Part shown: positions 7,979 to 16,051 of the stretch, piece after piece
Layout of the letters: every line of letters starts with the position of its first letter
Position numbering within the stretch: position 1 is the stretch's first letter
From: Clostridiales bacterium
Lineage (GTDB): Bacteria > Bacillota_A > Clostridia > Saccharofermentanales > Saccharofermentanaceae
Direction: 5' to 3'
Length of the DNA: 23,657 bases
Assembly: GCA_017537905.1 (NCBI GenBank)
Contig: JAFYJX010000038.1
Location: 1 to 23,657, forward strand
Notes under the pieces: generated by a model
Databases searched by the model: none
Told to the model about the DNA's origin: nothing
What the model saw: the letters and a program-made list of their open reading frames with translations, nothing else
Made by a program: the position numbers and the translations under genes

Positions 7979-8917
7979 TTACGGGTAGAAAGAGATGGAT
8001 ACGTTTCTGAGCTCGTAGTTATAGAACTCGAATCTGTATCTGTTTCTGTTCATATACTTTGTACCCTTCTTTGTCCACTCGAGGTAATCTGCGATGAACT
8101 TAGGATCTTCCTCATTGTGATAAGGATCTTCTGTAGGATCACCGGAATTTGCCTTGAGGTCTTCGATTGTTACATTGAGAGGGAAATCGAATGAAAGAAC
8201 ATTCTGTGTAGCGCCCTTTGTGTAAGAACCGTAGTATGTGATCTCGTTGACAAAGCACTCGTTCATAGGCTTGCCTGAACCTGTATCGTTGAATACATAA
8301 ACAGAAGCTGTGAAGCCCTTGCCGATGTCAAGCTTGATAGGAGCGGACTGGTAGTTGGACTTAAGATTGTTCTTTGCATCCTCGAGCTCGCCTTCCTTGA
8401 AAGGTACGCCTGCATCGATCATGTCCTGAAGTGTTGTCTTGCCGAGTGTGAACTTCTTGCCGTTGATGTAGAAGTTCATTTCGTCGAAGTTGATGTACTT
8501 AGCACCTGTAGGGTTAGGGTTAGGTGTGCTTCCGCCGTTGTCTGAAGAATCAGGTGTGGAAGAGTCAGCAGTTGTCGTTGTTGTTGTAGGCTCTTCTGTT
8601 GTTGTAGTTGTAGGTTCTTCAGTTGTTGTGGTTGTTGTAGGTTCCTCGAGTGTCTTGTCGTCAAACTCGAACTTTTCAGGATCCTTGGAATTCCATGTAA
8701 CTGTAACTTCGAGAGTTCCGTCCTTGGAGATCAAAACCCACTCTGCATCCTTCTCGTCATCGGAGATATCTTCAGAGTCAACTTTGAAGTCCATGTCATA
8801 CTCTTCCTTTGCAGCCTTCTTTACATCGCTCTTGGAAGGTACTTCAACCTTCTTCGCGCAGGATGCAATTCCAAGCATCATTGAAAGGCAGAGAATCAGT
8901 GCGAATACTTTTTTCAT
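7979..8917 (-). CDS. Lipoprotein of unknown function (tandem paralog B)
   Basis: A 312-residue paralog of the neighbouring lipoprotein, with the same signal peptide and Cys20 lipobox. It has a near-identical N-terminal domain, a Thr/Glu linker (about 91-116, EEPTTTTT repeats) and a more diverged C-terminal domain with the same F-D-E-M-N-F-Y-I-N-G-K segment and a Y-H-N-E-E-D-P-K-F region. The start follows AAGGAGGATTAAC. It has its own promoter and terminator. The first 50 residues match paralog A almost exactly, while the C-terminal parts differ at many positions, including the stretch after S-A-P-I-K. This suggests that the exposed domain has diversified or that the signal region has been homogenised. 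The family was not recognised. Confidence 0.88.
   Translation of the reverse strand: MKKVFALILCLSMMLGIASCAKKVEVPSKSDVKKAAKEEYDMDFKVDSEDISDDEKDAEWVLISKDGTLEVTVTWNSKDPEKFEFDDKTLEEPTTTTTTEEPTTTTTEEPTTTTTTADSSTPDSSDNGGSTPNPNPTGAKYINFDEMNFYINGKKFTLGKTTLQDMIDAGVPFKEGELEDAKNNLKSNYQSAPIKLDIGKGFTASVYVFNDTGSGKPMNECFVNEITYYGSYTKGATQNVLSFDFPLNVTIEDLKANSGDPTEDPYHNEEDPKFIADYLEWTKKGTKYMNRNRYRFEFYNYELRNVSISFYP
8570..8647 (-). repeat. Thr/Glu/Pro linker repeat in lipoprotein B
   Basis: Three near-copies of EEPTTTTT(T), coded by runs of ACA/ACT/ACC with GAA-GAA/GAG-CCT. It is equivalent in position to the linker of paralog A but has a different unit phase and composition. Confidence 0.75.
8763..8896 (-). repeat. 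Direct repeat copy 2 (lipoprotein 5' coding region)
   Basis: Matches 7685-7818 with one difference in 134 nt, offset 1078 bp. See copy 1. Confidence 0.9.
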
Positions 8918-8958
8918 TGTTAATCCTCCTTATTACCTTTTTTCAAAAAGGCGTCTCA

Positions 8959-8987
8959 ATAATAGCGTGTTTTTGCAAATAAAACAA
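8959..8987 (-). promoter_or_regulatory. Promoter of lipoprotein B
   Basis: TTGTTT (8982-8987), 17-bp spacer, TATTAT (8959-8964), with A/T-rich flanks resembling those of the paralog promoter. Confidence 0.72.
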
Positions 8988-9050
8988 ATATTATTTAACA
9001 ACGCTTAAATAATATCGCGAAATGAAGAATACACGAGTATACACAATAAA

Positions 9051-9081
9051 TAAAAAGCACCACCCTGTAAGAGTGGTGCTT
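9051..9081 (-). terminator. Intrinsic terminator of the membrane foldase gene
   Basis: Minus-strand 12-bp stem AAGCACCACTCT / AGGGTGGTGCTT (9070-9081 with 9055-9066, one U-G pair), 3-nt loop, U tract after the stem. It lies 30 nt past the stop of the upstream gene. Confidence 0.9.
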
Positions 9082-9111
9082 GTTTATATTATTTATTAAT
9101 TAAAACAACAA

Positions 9112-10632
9112 TCAATAAATCAAGTGCTTGCACAATCCTGCGTTGATGGAATAACCGGGATGGTTAACTTCGAGAGCTGTGTTCCATGCATTGAAGTTGT
9201 CAGCAATGATGTTGTTCTTGATGGTGTATTCGTATGCAGGTCTGTTCTCCTCGAAATAGAAGACATAAACTGTCGTGCCGTCTGCGGAAGCCTTGATAAG
9301 AACATCACCCTGCTTGCGCGCACTGTCGAAGAGCCACTTGCCGGCTTCAACAACTGCTGCGTCGATCGGATCTTCCTTAGTGGATTCGAAGTATGTAGCA
9401 GGCTGAGCACTGTAACCGCCCATGAGGATCGAGTTCTGATCTGTTGTGTGCTGCTTGACTGTCTTGTAGAAGTCAATAGGGCTCATTCCGCTGGGGCACA
9501 ATGTCTGTGCTTCGGCAAGAGTCTTCTGCAAAGCTTCCTGCTTCTCTGCATCTGTAGCATCGTTCTTAACGTCTGTCTTCAGAGTGAGCATTCTGTATCC
9601 GACTGTAGCGTAATCGTTATTATCTTTCTTTGCGATGTGGATGATGTAAGCACCGAACTCAGTCTGGATAACCTTAACATCACCGGCCTTGGATTCGCTG
9701 AAGATATATGATCTTACTGCATCATCCATGTATGTGGAGAGAGAATATGTGAAGCCCTCTGTAAGGCAGGGATTTGCATCATCAGCGAAAGTAGCAAGAA
9801 CTGCATCATCCTTCTTCTCAGTAGCCCAATCGATGACTGCCTGTCTGAATGTAGCTGTATCCTTTGTTGCCTTTGCGATCTTATTAGCGCTTGCAACAGC
9901 AGCATCCATGCCGATTACTTTGCCGTCCTTGTCGGTCTCAGCCTTGATAAAGTAAGAGCTGTAATCAACTGTGCAATACTGGTTGGGAGCTTCGTTGTAC
10001 TTAGCCTTTATAGCCGCATCGGTAGGAACGATGGAAGGATCGAACTGCTTTAAGTAGTCGCCGTATTCCTCAACGAGGATCTCACGTGCCATAAAGTCAG
10101 TATAAGCTCTCTTTGTCATACCTGTTCCGTAAAGAGCCTTGAGATAATTGATTCCTGATCCGTAACCGTACATCATTCCGTAGATGTCGAGAGTTGTAAG
10201 GTTAGCAGCTGCGAGATCGTGAGCCTTGGACATTTCCATGAAGCCGTTCTCTTTTGCAGCACGCTCTACAAGAGCGAGAGTCTTCATCTGCGTAGCAGCT
10301 TCTCTGAGAAGGACATCTCTATAAGTCTCACCTGTCTCTTCGTTGCAGACTTCGTCTAACTTATCTGCGGAAACCATGCCATACTGAGAATACGTATCGT
10401 AAACTTCTACGAAATGGTAGTTTGACTCAAGAACGTTGAAGTTCTTAACAGTCTTTACAGTACCATCGGAAAGATTCTCTGTAATAGAAATACCGGTCAA
10501 AGTTCTGGGAAGTACACCGGAAATGTATGTGAAGAAGAAAACAACACAGAGAACGATAGCTACGACTGCAACTGTCATTCCGACTGATACGAGCTTCTTG
10601 TTGGCCTTTCCGGACTTGGAGGTCTTTGCCAT
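9112..10632 (-). CDS. Membrane-anchored SurA/PrsA-like foldase (parvulin-like, probably inactive as isomerase)
   Basis: A 506-residue protein with a Lys-rich cytoplasmic N-terminus, one transmembrane helix (about 14-38) and a large extracytoplasmic part. Residues about 85-200 are helical and resemble the SurA/trigger-factor-like chaperone segment, with Y-G-T-G-M-T-K-R near 169-175 and R-E-I-L-V-E-E-Y near 183-190. Two parvulin-like units follow (about 221-337 and 343-463); the first ends G-D-V-K-V-I-Q-T-E-F-G-A-Y-I-I-H-I. By eye, the active-site His of the parvulin H-I-L strand is replaced (V-D-Y-S-S-Y-F-I), and the closing G-Y-H-I is G-A-Y-I. It therefore looks like a holdase or scaffold rather than an active prolyl isomerase. 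It shares segments with the two lipoproteins at 16121-19388. A promoter lies in the end of the preceding HAD gene. Confidence 0.75.
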   Translation of the reverse strand: MAKTSKSGKANKKLVSVGMTVAVVAIVLCVVFFFTYISGVLPRTLTGISITENLSDGTVKTVKNFNVLESNYHFVEVYDTYSQYGMVSADKLDEVCNEETGETYRDVLLREAATQMKTLALVERAAKENGFMEMSKAHDLAAANLTTLDIYGMMYGYGSGINYLKALYGTGMTKRAYTDFMAREILVEEYGDYLKQFDPSIVPTDAAIKAKYNEAPNQYCTVDYSSYFIKAETDKDGKVIGMDAAVASANKIAKATKDTATFRQAVIDWATEKKDDAVLATFADDANPCLTEGFTYSLSTYMDDAVRSYIFSESKAGDVKVIQTEFGAYIIHIAKKDNNDYATVGYRMLTLKTDVKNDATDAEKQEALQKTLAEAQTLCPSGMSPIDFYKTVKQHTTDQNSILMGGYSAQPATYFESTKEDPIDAAVVEAGKWLFDSARKQGDVLIKASADGTTVYVFYFEENRPAYEYTIKNNIIADNFNAWNTALEVNHPGYSINAGLCKHLIY

Positions 10633-10673
10633 TTTGCCTACCTACCTTTATTATTTATAAAAAAGCAAAAGAT

Positions 10674-10702
10674 ATTATAATTCGGTGCCCTCAATAATGC
10701 AA
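10674..10702 (-). promoter_or_regulatory. Internal promoter for the foldase gene
   Basis: TTGCAT (10697-10702), 17-bp spacer, perfect TATAAT (10674-10679). It lies within the last codons and stop of the HAD phosphatase gene, about 40 nt upstream of the foldase start. No terminator separates the genes, so readthrough from the gat operon may add to it. Confidence 0.65.
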
Positions 10703-11334
10703 GGAAGACGTTCAGGAACATCCACTAAATAATCGGGTTTTGACGCGATCAGATCCTCTTTGGGCATTTTCGTCCACCCTACCAGGGCAAAATCACAGCC
10801 TGCGTCTCTCGCTGAAAGCAAATCAGGAAGGGCATCTCCGACATAAAGCACCTTTTTCATGTCAGTTATGCCGAGTCTTCTTGCAGCTTCGATCAACGGA
10901 TCGCCAAAAGGCTTTGCCCTCTCGGTCGCTTCCCTGAAGACCATGTCGTCGAAGTACTGCCCGAGCTCCAAAAGGTCTATGGTGATCATGGCAGAGTCTT
11001 CAAGTTTTGAGGTAACTATGCCCTGTTTTACGCCCGAAGCCCTGATTTTCGAAAGGAAATCATAGACGCCGGGGAATATCGGGATGACATTTTCCCTCAT
11101 TCTGGCGCAGTTATAGTCGAGATATTCGCTGATAAGGCGCTTTTGTGTCTCCTCATCATGCATCCAAAACGTGTCTGTCAGGGGCTTCCCGATAAAGCTC
11201 ATCAGGTCGGCATCCGTCCTGTCGGTACCGCCTAAGACTATGTCATACGTAGCTTTCAGGGATTCCATTATAAGAGGGACCGAGTCCTGCAGTGTGCCGT
11301 CAAGGTCATAAAGGACAAGGTCATACTTACTCAT
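10675..11334 (-). CDS. HAD-superfamily hydrolase, phosphoglycolate phosphatase-like
   Basis: A 219-residue subclass I haloacid dehalogenase-type phosphatase. Motif I is D10-L-D12-G-T-L-Q-D-S (nucleophile Asp10, acid/base Asp12); motif II is Thr108 in G-I-V-T-S-K; motif III is Lys141 in R-A-K-P-F-G-D-P; motif IV is V-G-D167-A-L-P-D171. A helical cap lies at about residues 17-85. The pattern is that of Gph/PpaX-type enzymes acting on phosphoglycolate, pyrophosphate or small sugar phosphates; the substrate cannot be told from sequence. The start overlaps the end of the CNNM/CorC gene by 8 nt, so it is the last gene of the gatCAB-led operon and probably translationally coupled. Confidence 0.88.
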   Translation of the reverse strand: MSKYDLVLYDLDGTLQDSVPLIMESLKATYDIVLGGTDRTDADLMSFIGKPLTDTFWMHDEETQKRLISEYLDYNCARMRENVIPIFPGVYDFLSKIRASGVKQGIVTSKLEDSAMITIDLLELGQYFDDMVFREATERAKPFGDPLIEAARRLGITDMKKVLYVGDALPDLLSARDAGCDFALVGWTKMPKEDLIASKPDYLVDVPERLPCIIEGTEL

Positions 11335-12673
11335 CGGACTTGGAGCTCTCCTCTTTGCCGGCCTCTTCGGGCTTTTCTACGGGATTGATGTGGATCAGGA
11401 CCTTAGCGATGGCATTTTCCTCCACCTTCAAAACCTTGATCCTCAGATTCTTATAATTGACCACAGGATGCTCTGTTTCTTCCGGAACTCTGTCGAGCTG
11501 GGAGATAACAAGTCCTGCGATAGTGTCATATTCGTCGTCGGTAAGCTCGATATCAAGGACGTCCTCCAAGTCAGAGAGCGTCATGTCGCCCCTGACGATA
11601 TAATCGCCGTTGGAGAGCTTAACGAACTCATCAGCCTCGTCGTCGAACTCGTCAGTGATGTTGCCTACGAGCTCTTCGAGCATATCCTCGATCGTTGCGA
11701 TACCCATCGTTCCGCCGTATTCGTCAACGATGACCGCCATCTGCATGCCGCAGTTCTTCATCTCGCCGAAGAGGGATGAGATCTTACGCGTCTCGTGAAC
11801 GATAAGAGGCTCTCTTATGAACTTCTCGAGCTTAAAGGGCTCCTCTTCCGTGGGCGGCATAATGCCGATAAGATCCTTGATATGAAGGATTCCGATGATG
11901 TCGTCGATCGTATCCTTGTAGACGGGAATTCTCGTGAACTTCTCTTCCCTGGCAACGCGCATTACTTCGTCGTAACTGGCGTCGATCGGGAGCGAGACGA
12001 TCTTCTTTCTGTGGGTCATGATCTCCGACACTTCTTTGTCGTTGAACTCGAAAACGTTCTCGATCATTTCCTTCTCGGTATCTTCGATATTTCCGGACTC
12101 TGAACCTACGTCGACCATCATGCGGATCTCTTCTTCCGTAACGGGCTTGTCAGTCTGGTTGGGATCGATCCTGAAAAGTCTTAAGATAACGTTCGTCGAC
12201 TTGGTCAGGAACCATACGAAAGGCTTTAACACAGCACCGAAGAACTTGACTACATTTGCAGCCGCAAAAGCCCATCTCTCAGGCTTGTTCTGGGCAATGC
12301 GCTTCGGAACGAGCTCTCCCAGAACGAGTGAGAAATAGGACAAAACGATAGTAATTACCACCGTCCAGAGCGATTCCATCCATGCGTGCTTTGATGCCGG
12401 GTCTACCAAGAGGGCAAGCTTGCTGGCAAAGCTGTTTGCCGCAAAAGCGGATGACAGGAATCCTGCCAGCGTAACGCCGACCTGGATCGTCGCCAGGAAG
12501 TTTCCGGGGTTATCAAGGAACTTGATAACGCGCAGGGCTTTCCTGTCGCCTTCTTCAGCGAGCTTATGCATTTTCGCGTCGTTAAGCGAGATGACAGCCA
12601 TCTCGGTGCCTGAGAAAAAGGCATTAACGAGGACGAAGAATATTACCAGTAAGATGCTTAATAATGTGTCCAT
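11327..12673 (-). CDS. CNNM/CorC (HlyC-type) family membrane protein with CBS pair
   Basis: A 448-residue protein of the hemolysin-C/CorC/CNNM family. The N-terminal DUF21 (CNNM) domain (about 1-190) has several membrane segments and the family motifs F-F-S-G-T-E-M-A and G-E-L-V-P-K-R-I-A. A pair of CBS domains follows (about 205-330, with M-T-H-R-K-K and T-R-I-P-V-Y-K-D), then the C-terminal CorC_HlyC domain (about 345-430, D-E-Y-G-G-T-M-G) and a charged tail. Family members bind adenine nucleotides at the CBS pair and are implicated in magnesium or other cation export; the old name hemolysin is misleading. Its ATG overlaps the gatB stop by one base (TAATG), indicating coupling. Length is typical. 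Confidence 0.93.
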   Translation of the reverse strand: MDTLLSILLVIFFVLVNAFFSGTEMAVISLNDAKMHKLAEEGDRKALRVIKFLDNPGNFLATIQVGVTLAGFLSSAFAANSFASKLALLVDPASKHAWMESLWTVVITIVLSYFSLVLGELVPKRIAQNKPERWAFAAANVVKFFGAVLKPFVWFLTKSTNVILRLFRIDPNQTDKPVTEEEIRMMVDVGSESGNIEDTEKEMIENVFEFNDKEVSEIMTHRKKIVSLPIDASYDEVMRVAREEKFTRIPVYKDTIDDIIGILHIKDLIGIMPPTEEEPFKLEKFIREPLIVHETRKISSLFGEMKNCGMQMAVIVDEYGGTMGIATIEDMLEELVGNITDEFDDEADEFVKLSNGDYIVRGDMTLSDLEDVLDIELTDDEYDTIAGLVISQLDRVPEETEHPVVNYKNLRIKVLKVEENAIAKVLIHINPVEKPEEAGKEESSKSDE

Positions 12674-14112
12674 TACTTCATTCCGTTAAGAAGATCGATC
12701 AATGTCTGTCTTACTACCTGATGGTCAGCCTTGCCCTTGAGAGCTCTCATTGACTGGCCGATAAGGAATGTGAGGTTCTTCTCTTCGCCTGCGAGATAAC
12801 CTGATACGGCCTTCTCGTTAGCAGCGATTATCTCCTTGATAACAGGCTCGATCGCACTTGTATCGGATACCAGCGCGAGGCCGTTGTCCGCAATATATTT
12901 CTCGGGGTCAGTGCCGTTGAGGAATGCTTCCTCCAATGCCTTCTGGCCGGATTTCCTGTTGATCTTGCCCTCATTTACGAGGTTAATGATCTTGCCCATG
13001 ATCTTGCCGTCAAAGTCGATATCACCTGCCAGGACCTTTGCGTCCTTGGCAAACTTAAGAAGGTCGGTCATGAGCCAGTTGGAGCAGTCCTTGGGGTTCT
13101 TTGCGACTTCGCATGCGGACTCGAAAACCCTGACCAATGCAGGTGTTCCCGTAATGATCTCTGCATCGTACTCAGGAAGGCCGAGCTCTGTTACGTATCT
13201 CTCGCGCTTTGCATCCGCAAACTCAGGAAGCTCTGATCTTACCTTATCGAGGAACTCCTCAGAGATATTGATGGGCATGAGGTCAGGATCAGGGAAATAC
13301 TTGTAATCCTGGGCATTTTCCTTTGAACGCATGGAGTATGTGTATTCCTGCTCGTCATCCCAGCGTCTTGTCTCCTGAATGACCTTGCCGCCTTCTTCGA
13401 TAAGATCGATCTGTCTGTCGCGCTCATATTCGATAGCGCGCTCAATCGCCTTAAGGGAAGCGATATTCTTCATCTCGGTCCTGGTGCCGAACTCCTTCTG
13501 GCCGACAGGCCTTACGGAGAGGTTAACGTCAGCTCTCATGGAACCTTCCTGCATCTTGCAGTCGGAAATGCCGAGATACTGCATGGTGTCTCTGAGCTTT
13601 TCGAGATATGCGATTACCTCTTCGCCGGATCTGAAATCAGGCTCAGATACGATCTCCAGGAGCGGAACGCCACAGCGGTTGAAATCGACCATTGTCATGC
13701 CCGTAACAGGATCGTGTACGAGCTTTCCGGCATCTTCTTCCATGTGGATCTCGTGGATTCCGATGGACTTGATGCCCTTGGATGTCTTAATGTCGACATG
13801 GCCGTTCCTGCATATCGGGAAATAAAGCTGTGATATCTGATATGCCTTCGGAAGGTCGGGATAGAAGTAGTTCTTACGGTCGAACTTGTTGTTTCTCGTG
13901 ATCTCGCAGTTAAGCGCAAGTCCTGCCTTTACGGCATACTCTACTACCTGCTTGTTAAGTGTCGGAAGCGTGCCGGGCATACCGGAACATACTTCGCAAA
14001 CGTGTGTATTGGGCTCACCGCCGAACTTGGCAGAGCATCCGCAGAATATCTTTGATTCTGTCGAGAGCTCGCAGTGTACTTCGAGGCCTATTACCATCTC
14101 ATAATCCTGCAT
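12673..14112 (-). CDS. gatB: Aspartyl/glutamyl-tRNA amidotransferase subunit B
   Basis: A 479-residue GatB, the kinase/tRNA-binding subunit that phosphorylates misacylated Glu-tRNA(Gln) or Asp-tRNA(Asn) before amidation by GatA. The N-terminus shows G-L-E-V-H; Cys pairs at C-G-C and C-E-V-C can form the zinc site. The signature D-R-K-N-Y-F-Y-P-D-L-P-K-A-Y-Q is present near 95-110. The C-terminal YqeY-like tail domain (about 330-479) ends with a typical V-R-Q-T-L-I-D-L-L-N. The start lies 4 nt after the gatA stop with GGGGAGGG upstream. Full length. Confidence 0.97.
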   Translation of the reverse strand: MQDYEMVIGLEVHCELSTESKIFCGCSAKFGGEPNTHVCEVCSGMPGTLPTLNKQVVEYAVKAGLALNCEITRNNKFDRKNYFYPDLPKAYQISQLYFPICRNGHVDIKTSKGIKSIGIHEIHMEEDAGKLVHDPVTGMTMVDFNRCGVPLLEIVSEPDFRSGEEVIAYLEKLRDTMQYLGISDCKMQEGSMRADVNLSVRPVGQKEFGTRTEMKNIASLKAIERAIEYERDRQIDLIEEGGKVIQETRRWDDEQEYTYSMRSKENAQDYKYFPDPDLMPINISEEFLDKVRSELPEFADAKRERYVTELGLPEYDAEIITGTPALVRVFESACEVAKNPKDCSNWLMTDLLKFAKDAKVLAGDIDFDGKIMGKIINLVNEGKINRKSGQKALEEAFLNGTDPEKYIADNGLALVSDTSAIEPVIKEIIAANEKAVSGYLAGEEKNLTFLIGQSMRALKGKADHQVVRQTLIDLLNGMK

Positions 14113-14116
14113 GATC

Positions 14117-15613
14117 TTAGCCCTCCCCTCTCAAAGCATTTTCGGGAATCTTGTTCTCGAATCCGTTATCAGCAGTAGCCTTCTGGTAAGCGGAAGCCAC
14201 GCCGATGACCTTGTCTTCGGAGAATCTCTTTCCCATGATCTGAAGTCCTACGGGGAGTCCTTCTGATGTGAAGCCGCAGGGTACGGACATCGCAGGAATG
14301 CCTACGATATTGATGAGTACCGTGCAGATATCGCCCAGGTACATCTTCAGAGGATCTGACAGGCTCTCGCCCTTCTTCAGAGCTGCTGTAGGAGCAACAG
14401 GTCCCAAGATCGCGTCGTACTTTTCGAAAGCCTGGTCAAAGGCCTGCTTGATGAGGTTCTTAACCCTCAAAGCCTTGTTGTAGTAAGCATCGTAATAACC
14501 TGAGGAAAGTACGAAGTTACCGAGCATGATCCTTCTCTTGACCTCGAGGCCGAAGCCTTCGCTTCTGGACTTGATGTAGAGCTGACCCAGGTCTTCGACG
14601 CCTTCGGGTCTGTAGCCGTACTTAACGCCGTCATATCTGGAGAGGTTCGAACAAGCCTCTGCCGTGCAGATGATGTAGTAAGTCGGTATAGCATACTTTA
14701 TGATGGGCATCGGGAATGTCTCGACCGCAGCGCCCTTTGATTTAAGGACTTCTACGGCATCAAGGACTGCCTTCTTAACGTCCTCATCGATGCCTTCACC
14801 GATATATTCTTCCGGAATTCCGAACTTCTTGCCCTCGAGGCTGTAATTCTCGATCGCAGAAAGGTCGAGTTTCTCAGACTCTAATGAGGACTGGTCCTTG
14901 GGATCCTTGCCGCTGATAACGTTGTAGACGGCAGCGATGTCTTCAGCCTTTCTCGCGATCGGTCCGATCTGGTCCAAAGAAGATGCGAAAGCAACGAGAC
15001 CATATCTGGAAACCGCGCCGTAAGTAGGCTTAAGGCCCGTAACACCGCAGAAAGAAGCGGGCTGTCTTATGGATCCGCCTGTATCAGATCCGAGCGCAAC
15101 AGGAGCCAAAGCAGCTGCAACGCATGCTGCAGAACCGCCGGATGAACCGCCCGGTACTCTGTCTGTATCCCAGGGGTTGGACGTGATCCCGAAATAGCTC
15201 GTCTCTGTTGTGGAGCCCATCGCGAACTCGTCCATATTTGTCTTGCCGAGAATGATCATTCCGGCATCTTCGATCTTTCTGATTACCTCTGCATCGTAAG
15301 GCGGAACGAAGTTTCCGAGCATCTTTGATGCACAGGTGGTCTTGATCCCCTTTGTGCAGATATTGTCCTTGATGGCGATAGGAACTCCTGCCAGAGGCCC
15401 TGTCAGTGTTCCTGCCTTGATAGCCTCGTCGGCTTTCTCAGCCTTTGCGAGAGCTTCTTCTCTAATGACGGTGATGTAAGACTTGTATTCGCCGTCTTTT
15501 GCATCTATTGCATCAAGGAATGCCCTGGCAGCCTCAACGGATGTAAGCCTGCCTTCCTTGATCGCTGCGCCTATCTCAAGTGCGCCAAGTTTTCTAATCT
15601 CGATATCAGTCAT
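14117..15613 (-). CDS. gatA: Aspartyl/glutamyl-tRNA amidotransferase subunit A
   Basis: A 498-residue amidase-signature enzyme that releases ammonia from glutamine and amidates the tRNA-bound residue. The catalytic triad is intact: Lys82 in A-I-K-D-N, cis-Ser157 in P-G-G-S-S-G-G-S, and Ser181 in D-T-G-G-S-I-R-Q-P, each three residues from the well-known GatA numbering 79/154/178. ATG 15613 is preferred over a TTG six codons upstream; AAGGGG precedes it and the family N-terminus fits. It starts 10 nt downstream of the gatC stop. Confidence 0.97.
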   Translation of the reverse strand: MTDIEIRKLGALEIGAAIKEGRLTSVEAARAFLDAIDAKDGEYKSYITVIREEALAKAEKADEAIKAGTLTGPLAGVPIAIKDNICTKGIKTTCASKMLGNFVPPYDAEVIRKIEDAGMIILGKTNMDEFAMGSTTETSYFGITSNPWDTDRVPGGSSGGSAACVAAALAPVALGSDTGGSIRQPASFCGVTGLKPTYGAVSRYGLVAFASSLDQIGPIARKAEDIAAVYNVISGKDPKDQSSLESEKLDLSAIENYSLEGKKFGIPEEYIGEGIDEDVKKAVLDAVEVLKSKGAAVETFPMPIIKYAIPTYYIICTAEACSNLSRYDGVKYGYRPEGVEDLGQLYIKSRSEGFGLEVKRRIMLGNFVLSSGYYDAYYNKALRVKNLIKQAFDQAFEKYDAILGPVAPTAALKKGESLSDPLKMYLGDICTVLINIVGIPAMSVPCGFTSEGLPVGLQIMGKRFSEDKVIGVASAYQKATADNGFENKIPENALRGEG

Positions 15614-15623
15614 GGCACACCCC

Positions 15624-15911
15624 TTAATCAAAGGTCTTCGGCACGAGGATCGTACCGTCCTTTGTCTCGGGAGCGTTGCTTAAGACCGCATCCCTCATAT
15701 CTTCATTAGCGATAACGTCTTCACGGGCAACGTTGGAAACGCCTGCAACATGGCTCAAGGGCTCAACACCCTCCGTATCAAGCTCGCTTAACTGGTCGAA
15801 ATAGCCCAGAATGTCGCCTAAGGCCTTCTGAGTCTTCTCCTCGTCTTCAGGGCTCAGTTCCAAGCGCCCGAGGCTCTCGAGGTACTGAACCAAATCTTTG
15901 GTAATCTCCAT
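15624..15911 (-). CDS. gatC: Aspartyl/glutamyl-tRNA amidotransferase subunit C
   Basis: A 95-residue GatC, the small subunit that wraps GatA and stabilises the GatCAB complex. It shows the family layout: an N-terminal L-x-x-L-x-R-L-E-L-S-P-E-D-E helix, a central D-I-L-G-Y-F-D-Q-L helix, a G-V-E-P-L-S-H-V segment and a C-terminal R-x-D...V-P-K-T-F-D end. The start at 15911 has GGAG at a 9-nt spacing. The alternative ATG at 15926 would leave its RBS directly against the start codon. First gene of the operon. Confidence 0.95.
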   Translation of the reverse strand: MEITKDLVQYLESLGRLELSPEDEEKTQKALGDILGYFDQLSELDTEGVEPLSHVAGVSNVAREDVIANEDMRDAVLSNAPETKDGTILVPKTFD

Positions 15912-15957
15912 GAAATTACACTCCATCCTTACAAAAGTTAGAAATCTACAGCCTAAA

Positions 15958-15986
15958 ATTTTAACATGACGCCCTATATTAGTAAA
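15958..15986 (-). promoter_or_regulatory. Promoter of the gatCAB operon
   Basis: TTTACT (15981-15986), 17-bp spacer, extended -10 TGTTAAAAT with TAAAAT at 15958-15963. Predicted start near 15951 leaves a leader of about 40 nt. Confidence 0.65.
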
Positions 15987-16000
15987 TAAATGCGCATATT

Positions 16001-16027
16001 AAAAGGCCGTCTCTTTTGAGACAGCCT
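16001..16027 (-). terminator. Intrinsic terminator of the glf-lipoprotein operon
   Basis: Minus-strand AGGCTGTCTC (16018-16027) pairs with GAGACGGCCT (16004-16013) around an AAAA loop, followed by UUUU. It shares the AGGCTGTCTC arm with the terminators at 6835 and 7921. It lies 94 nt past the last stop. Confidence 0.85.
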
Positions 16028-16051
16028 CTGTAAATTTTAAGTCTTTGACAA

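Noticed and set aside
7454..9008. Plus-strand open frames rich in Val/Ser opposite the two lipoprotein genes
   Set aside because: They are antisense to the Thr-rich linkers (ACN read as GTN/NGT). The minus-strand genes have signal peptides, RBSs, promoters and terminators; the plus frames have none.
11327..12673. Calling the CNNM/CorC gene a hemolysin or virulence factor
   Set aside because: The domain set (DUF21, CBS pair, CorC_HlyC) is that of widespread housekeeping transport-related proteins; the hemolysin label is historical.
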